Shown one piece after another: positions 8,546 through 16,884 of a DNA stretch of 64,000 nt. Source of the DNA: Arthrobacter sp. Soil763 (GTDB taxonomy: Bacteria > Actinomycetota > Actinomycetes > Actinomycetales > Micrococcaceae). How positions within the stretch are numbered: the first letter of the stretch is position 1; every line of letters begins with the position of its first letter. The position numbers and the translations under genes were made by a program. The notes beneath the pieces are model-generated. The model was not told the DNA's origin. It searched no databases and saw only the letters and a program-made list of their open reading frames with translations. The DNA is taken from NCBI RefSeq assembly GCF_001428365.1, contig NZ_LMSH01000004.1:275270-339269 (forward strand). The letters are read 5' to 3'.

Positions 8546-10516
8546 GTGGCCGGCCTGATCAAACGCGAAGACATCGACGAGGTGCGCCAGCGCACCGATA
8601 TCAAGGAAGTCGTTGACGGGTACGTCACGCTCAAAGGTGCCGGGCTGGGGTCCTACAAGGGACTGTGCCCCTTCCACGACGAGCGCTCACCCTCGTTCAC
8701 CGTGCGGCCGCAGGTGGGCCGTTACCACTGCTTCGGCTGCGGTGAGGACGGCGATGTCATTTCGTTTGTGCAGAAGCTGGACCACACCTCCTTCCACGAG
8801 GCGGTCGAAAAGCTGGCCGCCCGGATCGGCTACGAGCTGCGTTACGAGGACGGCGGTTCCGGGCCCAACCGCGAGGAGATCGGCCGTCGCCAGCGGCTGC
8901 TGGATGCCCACAAGATCGCGGACGAATTCTTCCGCGCACAGCTGCTCACTCCCGGCGCTGCCGAGGGGCGGAACTTCCTCCACGGGCGCGGCTTTGACCG
9001 TGCCGCCTCGGAACAGTTCGGCGTCGGTTACGCGCCGCAGGGCTGGGATTCGCTGCTCAAGCACCTGCGCGGCCGCGGCTTCACCGACGCGGAACTGAAG
9101 CTCACCGGCATGTTCTCCGAAGGCGGCCGGGGCATTTACGACCGGTTCCGCGGCCGGCTGATCTGGCCGATCCGCGACATCGCCGGCGACACCATCGGCT
9201 TTGGCGCCCGCAAACTCTACGAGGACGACCAGGGCCCCAAGTACCTGAACACCCCGGAGACGGCGCTCTACAAGAAGTCCCAGGTCCTCTACGGGATCGA
9301 CCTGGCCAAGCGCAGCATCGCCAAGGAACGCCAGCTGGTGGTCGTGGAAGGCTACACCGACGTGATGGCCTGCCACCTCGCCGGGATCCCGACGGCGGTC
9401 GCCACCTGCGGCACGGCGTTCGGCTCCGAGCACATCAAGATCGCCCGCCGGCTGCTCTCGGACGACGGCAGCGGGGGAGAGGTCATCTTCACCTTTGACG
9501 GCGACGCCGCCGGACAGAAGGCCGCGCTGCGCGCGTTTGAGGAAGACCAGCGGTTCGTCGCCCAGACCTACGTTGCCGTCGAGCCCGGCGGCGCGGACCC
9601 CTGCGAACTGCGCCAGGCCAAGGGCGATGACGCGGTGCGGGATTTGATCGGCTCGCGCCGTCCGCTGTTTGAGTTCGCCATCCGCGCCACCCTGCGCCGC
9701 CATAACCTGGACACCGTCGAGGGCCGGATCGCGGCCCTGCGCGAGTCGGCTCCGGTGGTGGCCCAGATCCGCGACGCCGGCATCCGCCCGGCCTACGCCC
9801 GTGAACTGGCCGGCTGGCTGGGCATGCCGGTGGAGGATGTCAGCCGGGCCGTCGGTGCCGCCGCCAAGCGCCAGGGCCCGGGTGCCCCGGGCGGCAGCGG
9901 CCCGGGCCACGGCAACAACCAGGGCCACGCTCCGGACCGCGGCTACGGCCAGGGCTCCGGCCAGCACCAGGGCCGCCCGGCGCCCGCCGGTTACGGCTCC
10001 GGGCCGGGGGTGGCACCCCTGCCGGCGGCGCTGCCGTTCAACCGTCCGGACCCCCGCGATCCGGTGGCCACCATGGAACGTCAGGCGTTGGAAGTGGTCC
10101 TGCAGGAGCCGGCGCTCCTGGAGGGAGCCACCTGGGAACGGTTCTCGGAGGCGAGGTTCTCCACCCCGGCCTACCTGGCCGTCCACGAGGCGATCCGCGC
10201 CACCGGACTGGCCCACACCGGCGACCCCGTGCGCTGGGTGGAGCAGCTGCTGCAGGAAGTCCCGGAGCCGCTCCGGCCCCTGGTGTCCGAGCTGGCGGTC
10301 GTCCCGCTGCCCGCCAGCACCCCCGAGGCGGTCCAGCGCTACTGCCGCGACATCCTGGCCCGCCTGTTCGAGCTGCAGATCACGCGCGTGAAGGCGGACA
10401 AGATGGGCCAGCTGCAGCGGCTGGACGCCTCGGCGCAACCCGAGGAGTTCCAGCGCCTGAACCGGGAGCTGATGGAGCTGGAAATGCAGCGCCGGGCGCT
10501 CCGCATGGACGCCTGA
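8546..10516 (+). CDS. dnaG: DNA primase DnaG
   Basis: A 656-residue primase making RNA primers for replication at the fork. The N-terminal zinc ribbon has Cys41-x2-His44 and Cys62-x2-Cys65 (CPFH..., HCFGCG). The catalytic core follows with the TOPRIM motifs VVVEGYTDVMA (Glu) and FTFDGDAAGQKAALRAF (DxD-like acidic pair). A Gly/Gln/His-rich linker, about residues 445-490, separates the core from the C-terminal helicase-binding domain, which begins near DPVATMERQALEVVLQ and ends in a charged helix. The linker is low complexity and longer than in E. coli, as is usual in actinobacteria. The GTG start is supported by the -10 box six bases upstream. Confidence 0.97.
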   Translation: MAGLIKREDIDEVRQRTDIKEVVDGYVTLKGAGLGSYKGLCPFHDERSPSFTVRPQVGRYHCFGCGEDGDVISFVQKLDHTSFHEAVEKLAARIGYELRYEDGGSGPNREEIGRRQRLLDAHKIADEFFRAQLLTPGAAEGRNFLHGRGFDRAASEQFGVGYAPQGWDSLLKHLRGRGFTDAELKLTGMFSEGGRGIYDRFRGRLIWPIRDIAGDTIGFGARKLYEDDQGPKYLNTPETALYKKSQVLYGIDLAKRSIAKERQLVVVEGYTDVMACHLAGIPTAVATCGTAFGSEHIKIARRLLSDDGSGGEVIFTFDGDAAGQKAALRAFEEDQRFVAQTYVAVEPGGADPCELRQAKGDDAVRDLIGSRRPLFEFAIRATLRRHNLDTVEGRIAALRESAPVVAQIRDAGIRPAYARELAGWLGMPVEDVSRAVGAAAKRQGPGAPGGSGPGHGNNQGHAPDRGYGQGSGQHQGRPAPAGYGSGPGVAPLPAALPFNRPDPRDPVATMERQALEVVLQEPALLEGATWERFSEARFSTPAYLAVHEAIRATGLAHTGDPVRWVEQLLQEVPEPLRPLVSELAVVPLPASTPEAVQRYCRDILARLFELQITRVKADKMGQLQRLDASAQPEEFQRLNRELMELEMQRRALRMDA

Positions 10517-10604
10517 GCCGGCGTCGGCACCGGTCCCGCCGGGCAGCCGGGGCAGCCAATTTCGCTTACCGGCGCGGTGTTTGCTAGGCTTATATCCGCT
10601 TCAT

Positions 10605-10677
10605 TCCTCCTTAGCTCAATTGGCAGAGCATTCGACTGTTAATCGAAGGGTTGCTGGTTCAAGTCCAGCAGGAGGAG
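10605..10677 (+). tRNA. tRNA-Asn (GTT), copy 1
   Basis: A 73-nt cloverleaf: acceptor TCCTCCT/AGGAGGA, D-stem GCTC/GAGC, anticodon stem TTCGA/TCGAA with loop CTGTTAA (anticodon GTT at 10638-10640) and T-loop GGTTCAAGTCC. The discriminator is G and CCA is not encoded. A candidate -10, TAGGCT, is at 10585-10590. A strong terminator follows directly. Confidence 0.95.
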
Positions 10678-10682
10678 CGCAC

Positions 10683-10718
10683 AGTCCCCGTTCCGGGTCA
10701 CCGGAACGGGGACTTTTT
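10683..10718 (+). terminator. Rho-independent terminator after tRNA-Asn copy 1
   Basis: A 14-bp perfect stem (AGTCCCCGTTCCGG with CCGGAACGGGGACT, loop GTCA) runs into TTTT. It is placed six bases after the tRNA 3' end. Confidence 0.9.
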
Positions 10719-10814
10719 GTATACCCAGGGAGGGTATCCCGGCGGTGCCCGAGGGGCAACGGTCCGCCGATTTCCTTCGGGCGAAAACCTTTGCTAATGT
10801 CATACCTGCTTCAT

Positions 10815-10887
10815 TCCTCCTTAGCTCAATTGGCAGAGCATTCGACTGTTAATCGAAGGGTTGCTGGTTCAAGTCCAGCAGGAGGAG
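10815..10887 (+). tRNA. tRNA-Asn (GTT), copy 2
   Basis: Identical in sequence to the copy at 10605-10677. It has its own candidate -10 (TAATGT, 10795-10800) and its own terminator, so it is an independent transcription unit rather than part of a dicistronic tRNA. Confidence 0.95.
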
Positions 10888-10893
10888 CCCTCG

Positions 10894-10933
10894 GGCCCCG
10901 CATCCGGCGAACAGCCGGCAGCGGGGCCTTTTT
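10894..10933 (+). terminator. Terminator after tRNA-Asn copy 2
   Basis: GGCCCCGC (10894-10901) pairs with GCGGGGCC (10921-10928), with an inner CCGGC/GCCGG helix, followed by TTTTT (10929-10933). Confidence 0.88.
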
Positions 10934-10941
10934 GTTGCCTG

Positions 10942-11349
10942 CTAGACGAAGAACATCTCCACCTGCAGGAAGCGTTCCGCCTCCGCCACGGCCGCCTGGA
11001 ACGCCTCATCCTCGGTGGGGGACTGCCGGGGCTCGCGGGGGTGCCACTCGTGCCCGGAGGAGTGGACCCGGGTAAACCCGCCGCGCGGCGGGGCGTAGAA
11101 GATGCCGAACCGCTGCACGGGCCACTCGGGGGAGGTCTCCGGGGCCACGAGCAGCGCCGAGTCGTAGGCGGGGTTGTACCACTGGGCGATCGGTCGGCGC
11201 CGGTCCTCGGTGAACAGCCCGGCCGCGTACAGGGCCGCCGACTGGGGGCTGGTCTGCGAGCACAGCCGGTCCCACCACAGAGGCAGGATGCCGTCGTCGC
11301 ACCGCTGCCACGTGGCCGGAAGGGGAGGAGGGTCCTGCCACTCAGGCAC
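10942..11349 (-). CDS. Conserved hypothetical protein, 135 aa
   Basis: A small soluble protein rich in Trp, Pro and aromatic residues. It has no signal peptide or membrane segment, and I do not recognise a family. Features include WQRCDDGILPLWWDRLCSQ, an acidic C-terminal helix (DEAFQAAVAEAERFLQ) and paired Trp/His residues. The reading frame is believable: codon use matches neighbours, and the GTG start lies exactly six bases after a TAAAGT -10 on the same strand, the leaderless layout seen at other genes here. It lies convergent to the second tRNA-Asn terminator. Confidence 0.65.
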   Translation of the reverse strand: MPEWQDPPPLPATWQRCDDGILPLWWDRLCSQTSPQSAALYAAGLFTEDRRRPIAQWYNPAYDSALLVAPETSPEWPVQRFGIFYAPPRGGFTRVHSSGHEWHPREPRQSPTEDEAFQAAVAEAERFLQVEMFFV

Positions 11350-11355
11350 AAACCA

Positions 11356-11361
11356 ACTTTA
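11356..11361 (-). promoter_or_regulatory. -10 box for leaderless hypothetical gene
   Basis: On the minus strand TAAAGT (complement of 11356-11361) is followed by TGGTTT and then the GTG start at 11349. No -35 is convincing. Confidence 0.45.
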
Positions 11362-11426
11362 TCGCCCGGCGTCTGCCGCGAATAGGGCAGCGTGGCCCGG
11401 CCGAGTACCGCCGTCGACCGACTGCT

Positions 11427-11510
11427 GACGGACATGCCCATCCTTCGCGGCGTGGACTGGGCATGGCGGGTTATGCCCGGCGCTTGGAGTGGCTGAGGGG
11501 CATGTCCGTC
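11427..11510. repeat. Intergenic palindromic element with four alternating ATGCCC/GGGCAT boxes
   Basis: Perfect 13-bp inverted arms (GACGGACATGCCC at 11427-11439 and its complement at 11498-11510) enclose a smaller inverted pair GGGCAT (11459-11464) and ATGCCC (11473-11478). The layout is a nested, symmetrical foldback of 84 bp lying upstream of the hypothetical gene and just after the MFS stop. It has the look of a repetitive extragenic palindrome. Copy number elsewhere cannot be judged from this window. Confidence 0.6.
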
Positions 11511-11523
11511 CGTCGGGACCGGC

Positions 11524-12747
11524 CTAGTGGATCGACGGAACCGTTCGGGGCCGGACGATGAGCCAGAGGGCCGCAGCGGCGAGCAGGATGCAACCGGCCT
11601 GGACCGCGCCCATCGGCGTGGCGGAACCGAGGCCCAACCAGCCGACGACGGGGGAGATGATGCCCGCCGTCAGGAAGGTCGCCGCGCCCAGCAGCGAAGC
11701 GGCGGTGCCGGCCTGTGCACCGTGCTTGGCCAGGGCCAGGACCTGGACGCACGGGAAGGTGAACCCGGCCCCCAAGATGTAGAACCAGAGCGGAACCATG
11801 ACGCCCCACAGTCCGAAGCCCAGCTGGTCGAAGACCACGATGAGCGCAGCCATCAGGAACATCCAGGCCGTCGAGCAGGCCAGGATCCACTGCGGCGGCA
11901 CGCGCTTGATAAGCCGTGAGCTGGTCTGCACGCCGGCGACGATGCCCAGCGAGTTGACGCCGAACAGCATGCCGTACTGCTGCGGCGAGAACCCGAAGAC
12001 ATCCTGGAATAGGAAGGGGGACGCCGACAGGTAGGTGAACAGGCCGCCGAAGTTCAGGCCGCCCACCAGCAGCAGGCCCACGAAGACCCGGTCGCCGAAG
12101 AGGACGCCGTAGCGTTGCCGGGCCGTCAGGCCGGTGCGGCCCCGCAGCTCCCGGGGCAGGGTCTCGCGGACGACGAACACGGCGGCAATAATCACGCAGC
12201 TTCCGTAGCCGGCGAGGAAGAAGAAGATGCCCGGCCACGGCATCAGCAGCAGCAGCTGCGATCCGATCACCGGGGCCAGGATCGGTGCCAGGCCGTTGAC
12301 CAGCGCCATCCGGGAGAACATCCGGACCATCGCATACCCGCTGAACAGGTCGCGCACCATCGCCATGGCCACCACGCCGCCGCCCGCGGCGCCAATGCCC
12401 ATCAGCACCCGGAACAGGCCCAGTGTGCCGATATCGGTGGAGAGCGCGGCGCCCAGCGAGGCGCCGATGTGCAGCGCCGTGGCCAGGATCAGGGGAAGCC
12501 GCCGCCCGAATTTGTCACTCAGCGGCCCGACCACCAGCTGGCCCAGGGCGAACCCGACCGTGGTGCCGGTCAGCGTCAGCTGGACCGCGGCCTCGTTAAC
12601 TCCGAGGCTCTCCTCGAGGGCCGGAAACGCCGGCAGGTACAGGTCCACGGTGAACGGGCCCAGGGCCGTCAACGCGCCGAGCATCAGGATGTACAGGAGC
12701 TTGCGACGGCGGCTGAGGGAATCCCCGGGATTGGTGGGTGTATGCAC
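11524..12747 (-). CDS. Multidrug efflux MFS transporter, Bcr/CflA type
   Basis: A 407-residue, 12-helix major facilitator protein. Typical drug/H+ antiporter features are GPFTVDLYLPAFPALEESLGV at the first helix, the motif A loop GPLSDKFGRRLPL and the Bcr-type segment RVLMGIGAAGGGVVAMAMVRDL. Bcr/CflA proteins export bicyclomycin, chloramphenicol-like drugs or cysteine. I chose the GTG at 12747 because AGGA lies nine bases upstream. A TTG at 12756 is an alternative. The frame continues open for 580 more codons upstream, but that stretch is antisense to two real genes and is rejected. Confidence 0.85.
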   Translation of the reverse strand: MHTPTNPGDSLSRRRKLLYILMLGALTALGPFTVDLYLPAFPALEESLGVNEAAVQLTLTGTTVGFALGQLVVGPLSDKFGRRLPLILATALHIGASLGAALSTDIGTLGLFRVLMGIGAAGGGVVAMAMVRDLFSGYAMVRMFSRMALVNGLAPILAPVIGSQLLLLMPWPGIFFFLAGYGSCVIIAAVFVVRETLPRELRGRTGLTARQRYGVLFGDRVFVGLLLVGGLNFGGLFTYLSASPFLFQDVFGFSPQQYGMLFGVNSLGIVAGVQTSSRLIKRVPPQWILACSTAWMFLMAALIVVFDQLGFGLWGVMVPLWFYILGAGFTFPCVQVLALAKHGAQAGTAASLLGAATFLTAGIISPVVGWLGLGSATPMGAVQAGCILLAAAALWLIVRPRTVPSIH

Positions 12748-12770
12748 AGAGGTCAATCCTAGGCCCGCCC

Positions 12771-12860
12771 GCCGCCTGCGCCGCGCGGCCGGTCCCGCCT
12801 CCCGCAACCGTCCGGTCCCACCGGGCCCGGGACGCCGCCTGCGCCGCGCGGCCGGTCCCG
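12771..12860. repeat. 27-bp direct repeat in the MFS/holin intergenic region
   Basis: The block beginning GCCGCCTGCGCCGCGCGG occurs at 12771-12797 and again at 12834-12860, 63 bp apart. It lies in an extremely GC-rich 220-bp gap between divergent genes. It could be a slippage product; no function is evident. Confidence 0.6.
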
Positions 12861-12969
12861 GGACGCCCCGGGGGCCCTGAATGGTAGCTTTGACACCTAG
12901 GCGCGCGCGAAGCCGTGCGGACCTATTCAGCGGAAGCGGATCACAGATGGAACCAGTTAGGCGGAACCG

Positions 12970-13857
12970 ATGAGCGGACGGCACACCGGCAGGACAAACG
13001 GGGGGCTGCGCCTTTCCGCGCTGCCCAAGACCCTGAAACTGATCTTCAAGCTGGCACCCCGGCAGCTGAACGACGAAATTGCCTTCGCCAAGGCCGAACT
13101 TAAGCGCAAGGGCGTCCAGTTCGGCGTCGCAGCGGCGTTCCTGGCTGTGGCCCTGATTTTCGTCGTCTTCCTGGTCATCGGCCTGATCGTCGCCGCCATC
13201 ATGGGCCTGGCCACCATCATGCCGGCCTGGCTTGCGGCCCTGCTGGTCTGCGCCGCGTTCCTGGTGATTGCGCTGATCGTCGGCCTGATCGGCTACGGCC
13301 GGCTGAAGAAGGCCATGCCGCTGCTGCCGGAAGAGACCATCCGCGGCCTGAAGCACGACCTCGGCATCGCCAAGGAAGGTTCCTCGTTCGACCCCGCCGT
13401 GCTCGACCCCGCATCCCCGCAGGCGAAGGCCGCGAAGGCCGCGAAGGCGGCCAAGGACGAAGCCGCGGCCAAGGCCAAAGCCGAGAAGGCGGCCAAGAAG
13501 GCAGCGGAAACGCCCGACCTCGGCCCGGCCCCGACCGAGGCCGAACTCCGGCGCCGGCTCAACCAGCGCCGTGAGCACCTCACCGGTGTCCGCGATGACC
13601 TCGGACAGGAACTCGACGTCAAGACCCAGGCCCAGGCCCTGCTGGCCGCCACCGGGCAGCGGCTGGCCGAAGGCAAGGAGGCGGCGGACGCCGGTTTCCG
13701 CAGCCGTTCCGCCGCCGCCGGCTCCGCTGACCGTTCCGGAACCGCCAAAGGATCCGCCGCCGCGTCCGAGCTCGGCAAGCGCTGGAAGCCGCTGACCGCC
13801 CTGGCCGCCTCGGCCGCCGCCTTCGTGTTCCTGCTGCGCCGCCTGCTCCAAGGCTAG
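12970..13857 (+). CDS. Phage-holin-superfamily membrane protein (actinobacterial Holin-X type)
   Basis: A 295-residue protein with a basic N-terminus and an amphipathic helix (FKLAPRQLNDEIAFAKAELKRKG). Two adjacent membrane helices follow (about 50-75 and 80-105, joined by MGLATIMPAW), matching the actinobacterial Holin-X domain. The second half is an Ala/Lys-rich predicted coiled coil (about 150-190) and a charged region with RRRLNQRREHLTGVRDDLGQ. A short C-terminal hydrophobic helix ends in LLRRLLQG. This is a chromosomal membrane organiser rather than a lytic holin, since no phage genes are nearby. The function is unknown. It precedes a phospholipid synthesis gene on the same strand. Confidence 0.75.
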   Translation: MSGRHTGRTNGGLRLSALPKTLKLIFKLAPRQLNDEIAFAKAELKRKGVQFGVAAAFLAVALIFVVFLVIGLIVAAIMGLATIMPAWLAALLVCAAFLVIALIVGLIGYGRLKKAMPLLPEETIRGLKHDLGIAKEGSSFDPAVLDPASPQAKAAKAAKAAKDEAAAKAKAEKAAKKAAETPDLGPAPTEAELRRRLNQRREHLTGVRDDLGQELDVKTQAQALLAATGQRLAEGKEAADAGFRSRSAAAGSADRSGTAKGSAAASELGKRWKPLTALAASAAAFVFLLRRLLQG

Positions 13858-13911
13858 GTCCGCCCTGGACACCGACACCCACTCGTTGCCGGCTGAGGAA
13901 AGGGGGAGCGA

Positions 13912-14577
13912 ATGAAGTTCATCGGCGCCGGAGCACGCCCCGGCCAGCCCCAAGTCCACTCCGACGTGGTCTTCACCGTGCCCAACCTCCTGACAGTCGT
14001 CCGGTTCCTGGGTGTCCCGCTTTTCATCTGGCTGGTCCTTGCCAAGCAGGAATACGGCACCGCCGCCCTGGTCCTGGCCATCATGGGCAGCACCGACTGG
14101 GTCGACGGCTACATCGCCCGCCGCTTCAACCAGCTCTCCAACCTGGGCCGGATCATGGATCCGGTCGCGGACCGGCTGTCCCTGATCGCCGTCGCGGTCA
14201 CCCTCGTCATCGCCGGCGTCGTCGAATGGTGGTACCTGACCGCGCTGCTGGTACCTGACCTGGTGCTGCTGTGCCTGTCGCTGTACTACTTCCACAGCCA
14301 CCCCGACCTGCCCGTCAGCCGGGTCGGCAAGATCCGCACGGCGCTGCTGCTGGTGGGTACTCCGCTGCTGGTGCTCTCCAAACTCCCCGTGGCGGGGACC
14401 GAGGTCTATTTCATCGCGGCCTGGCTCTTCCTGGGGCTCGGCCTCATCGGCCACTGGATCGCGGCCTACAACTACTTCTGGGCCATCATCCGCAAGGGCC
14501 GCGAGCACCGGGCCGGCCGCGCGGCCGCCGGCGCCACAGGCACAGGGGCCAACGACGACGACGGCGGTCCCCGCTGA
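13912..14577 (+). CDS. CDP-alcohol phosphatidyltransferase family protein
   Basis: A 221-residue integral membrane enzyme condensing a CDP-activated lipid with an alcohol. The CDP-OH-P signature DG-x2-AR-x8-G-x3-D-x3-D is intact: DWVDGYIARRF...GRIMDPVADRL (about residues 62-88), preceded by VPNLLTVVRFLGVP. Six hydrophobic helices are expected. It could be a phosphatidylglycerophosphate synthase (PgsA) or an actinobacterial cardiolipin synthase; the sequence alone does not settle which. A GGGGGAG ribosome site precedes the ATG. The stop overlaps the next start (TGATG). Confidence 0.85.
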   Translation: MKFIGAGARPGQPQVHSDVVFTVPNLLTVVRFLGVPLFIWLVLAKQEYGTAALVLAIMGSTDWVDGYIARRFNQLSNLGRIMDPVADRLSLIAVAVTLVIAGVVEWWYLTALLVPDLVLLCLSLYYFHSHPDLPVSRVGKIRTALLLVGTPLLVLSKLPVAGTEVYFIAAWLFLGLGLIGHWIAAYNYFWAIIRKGREHRAGRAAAGATGTGANDDDGGPR

Positions 14578-15482
14578 TGGTTTGGCTGGCAGTAGTTCTG
14601 GCGGTGCTCGGCGCCTTCTTCCTGGCGTTCGGCGCCCAGCGCCAGGGCAGCGCGGTCAAAGCGGACACGGGAGGCCTGGCCCTGAGTTCGCACGGGCTGC
14701 TCCGGCTGATCCGCAATCCGCGCTGGGTCCTGGGCCTTCTGCTGCTCGCCGCCGGTACCGCGATGAACGCCGTCGCCCTGGTCTCCGCTCCGCTGACCGT
14801 CGTGCAGCCGATCGGCGCGATCGCCCTGGTCATCACCACGATCATCAACGCCAAGGACCAGGGGCTGAGCATGAACCGGGCGACCGTGGTGGCCATTAGC
14901 GCCTGCGTCACCGGCTCGGCCCTGTTCGTGATCCTCGCCGTCAACGTCACGCAGGAGAACCACCACGTCAGCGCCGAGGACGAGCTCACGATCGTGCTCC
15001 TGCTGGCCCTGGCGGTAAGCCTCTTCGGCTCCCTGGCGCTGCTCTTCAAACACCGGATGAGCGCCTTCATCTACATCCTGGGAGCCGGCGTGCTCTTCGG
15101 CTTCGTGGCCGTCCTGACCCGCATCATCGGCAAGCACCTGCTCGATCCGAACGGCCAGTTCCTGCTCAACGTCCAGTGGTACACGCTCGTCGCGATCGCC
15201 GCGGCCGGCGGCCTCGGCTCCTGGTTCGTGCAGAGCGCCTACTCCGGGGGACCGCCCGACCTGGTGATCGCGGGACTGACGGTCATCGACCCGATCATCG
15301 GCATCGCGATCGGCATTCTGATCCTGGGCGAGCTGCGCCCCGACGTCCACGCCGTGACGGCGATTGCCATGGGCGCGGCCGGTTCGCTTGCTATCGTGGG
15401 AGTGATCGCCCTATCCAGGCACCACCCCGAGGTCACCAAGCGCAAGAAGGACGCGCGGAAGGCCGCTGGGCGGTTGTCGTAG
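14577..15482 (+). CDS. DMT-family (EamA-like) membrane transporter
   Basis: A 301-residue protein with nine or ten hydrophobic helices arranged as two related halves (GAFFLAFGAQRQGSAV; LVIAGLTVIDPIIGIAIGILILGE). This is typical of drug/metabolite transporters with an EamA-like fold. The ATG at 14577 overlaps the stop of the phosphatidyltransferase by one base, so this start is preferred to the longer open frame. The C-terminus is a short basic tail (HHPEVTKRKKDARKAAGR), predicted cytoplasmic. Substrate unknown; the link with lipid synthesis is contextual only. Confidence 0.8.
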   Translation: MVWLAVVLAVLGAFFLAFGAQRQGSAVKADTGGLALSSHGLLRLIRNPRWVLGLLLLAAGTAMNAVALVSAPLTVVQPIGAIALVITTIINAKDQGLSMNRATVVAISACVTGSALFVILAVNVTQENHHVSAEDELTIVLLLALAVSLFGSLALLFKHRMSAFIYILGAGVLFGFVAVLTRIIGKHLLDPNGQFLLNVQWYTLVAIAAAGGLGSWFVQSAYSGGPPDLVIAGLTVIDPIIGIAIGILILGELRPDVHAVTAIAMGAAGSLAIVGVIALSRHHPEVTKRKKDARKAAGRLS

Positions 15483-15582
15483 GGCGGAGCCAGACTTCCG
15501 GCGCAGGCCAGGCGCCTGCACCGACGGCCAGCCGGCCACCATCAGCCCGCTGCCCGCACCGTGACCACCAGGAGCCATCCCC

Positions 15583-16779
15583 GTGACCATGCCCCAGAAC
15601 GACAAACCCCTGACCATCCTGATCGCGGCGGACACTTACCCGCCGGATGTCAACGGTGCCGCCCAGTTCGGCTACCGCCTGGCCAAGGGGATGACCGGGC
15701 GCGGACACGACGTCCACGTCCTGGCCTGCCGTCCGAGCAAGGGCAAGAGCTTCAGCGAGTTCCGCGACGAGGCCACCGTCCACCGCCTCCGCTCGCACTC
15801 GGTGCCCACCCACGAGTACTTCCGGATCACCTTCCCCTGGGAGATCAAAAAAGAGATCGGCCTCCTGTTCGACCGGATCCAGCCCGACGTCGTGCACATC
15901 CAGAGCCACTACATGATCGGCGAGCACGTCCTGTACGAGGCGGTGAAGCGCGGCATCCGGATCGTCGCCACCAACCACTTCATGCCCGAAAACCTCAACC
16001 CGTTCCTGCCGTTCCCGCAGTGGTTCAAGGACATCGTCGGCCGGGTGTCATGGCGTGACATGGGCAAGGTCATGGGCCAGGCCGACGTCGTCACCACCCC
16101 CACGCCGCTGGCCGCCAAGGCGATGCACGAGCACGCGTTCCTGCGCAAGGTCCTGCCCCTGTCCAACGGCATCGACTCGGCAGCCTACGAACCGAAACCC
16201 GGCGAGGAGGTCGAGCGCCATGCCAGCCCCACGGTGCTGTTCGTCGGCCGGCTCGCCGAGGAGAAGCACATCGACGTGCTGATCGACGCCGTATCCCGGA
16301 CGCCGGCCGCGCTGGACGTGCACCTGGAAATCGTCGGCGGGGGAGAAGTGCGTCCCTCGCTCGAGGCGCAGGTCGAACGCCTCGGCCTGCAGGACCGCGT
16401 CAAGTTCCTTGGCCTGGCCAGCGACGAGGAACTGCGCCGGGCGTACCTTGGCGCGGACCTGTTCTGCATGCCCGGCACGGCCGAACTTCAGTCCCTCGTG
16501 ACGCTGGAAGCGATGTCCGCTTCGACCCCGGTGGTGCTGGCCGACGCCATGGCGCTGCCGCACCTGGTGCGCGACGGCGAGAACGGCTTCCTGTTCACTC
16601 CGAACGACAGCGCGGACCTGGCGGAGAAGATCGCCCGAGTGCTCTCGCTCCCGGCGGACGAGCGGGCAGCGATGGGCAAGGCGAGCCGCAGCATGGTGGA
16701 AAGCCACGGCATCGAACGGACGCTGCAGACCTTCGAGGACATCTACCGCGGCGCCAGCTACGACGACCTCGTCGTCTAG
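15583..16779 (+). CDS. Glycosyltransferase family 4 protein
   Basis: A 398-residue GT-B fold enzyme. The N-terminal acceptor domain starts with LTILIAADTYPPDVNGAAQF (glycine-rich loop with an acidic residue). The C-terminal donor domain shows SNGID, VLFVGRLAEEKHIDVLIDA and VTLEAMSASTPVVLADAMALPHLV, where the E-x7-E-like motif binds the nucleotide sugar. Relatives include mannosyltransferases of actinobacterial glycolipids and mycothiol-like pathways; the exact acceptor is not evident. The GTG at 15583 has AGGAG eight bases upstream. An ATG two codons later is possible. It is cytoplasmic with no membrane helix. Confidence 0.85.
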   Translation: MTMPQNDKPLTILIAADTYPPDVNGAAQFGYRLAKGMTGRGHDVHVLACRPSKGKSFSEFRDEATVHRLRSHSVPTHEYFRITFPWEIKKEIGLLFDRIQPDVVHIQSHYMIGEHVLYEAVKRGIRIVATNHFMPENLNPFLPFPQWFKDIVGRVSWRDMGKVMGQADVVTTPTPLAAKAMHEHAFLRKVLPLSNGIDSAAYEPKPGEEVERHASPTVLFVGRLAEEKHIDVLIDAVSRTPAALDVHLEIVGGGEVRPSLEAQVERLGLQDRVKFLGLASDEELRRAYLGADLFCMPGTAELQSLVTLEAMSASTPVVLADAMALPHLVRDGENGFLFTPNDSADLAEKIARVLSLPADERAAMGKASRSMVESHGIERTLQTFEDIYRGASYDDLVV

Positions 16780-16884
16780 GGCCCTCGGGCCGGGCGCCAC
16801 CGGAAGGGCGCGGGCGAGTACTATTGCTAGAGTGTGTTTTTGCCCGGGACGCGCCGGCCGGTCCCGGCCGGCCGCCCGGGCCAT

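Larger units (their letters stand above)
10598..10888 (+). repeat. Direct duplication of the tRNA-Asn unit (two 81-bp identical copies)
   Basis: Bases 10598-10678 and 10808-10888 are identical over 81 positions, 210 bp apart, and include the whole tRNA-Asn plus a few flanking bases. Outside this core the two units differ, including their terminators, so the duplication is either old with gene conversion or a small segmental copy. Confidence 0.9.

Noticed and set aside
12970..13857. Prophage lysis gene (holin)
   Set aside because: No phage structural or lysin gene is nearby and codon use is host-like; Holin-X proteins are ordinary chromosomal genes in actinobacteria.
12748..14508. Open frame extending the MFS gene upstream by about 580 codons on the minus strand
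   Set aside because: It is antisense to the holin-like and CDP-alcohol phosphatidyltransferase genes, has repetitive Asp/Gln/Gly composition typical of GC-rich shadow frames, and the real start has its own ribosome site at 12747.
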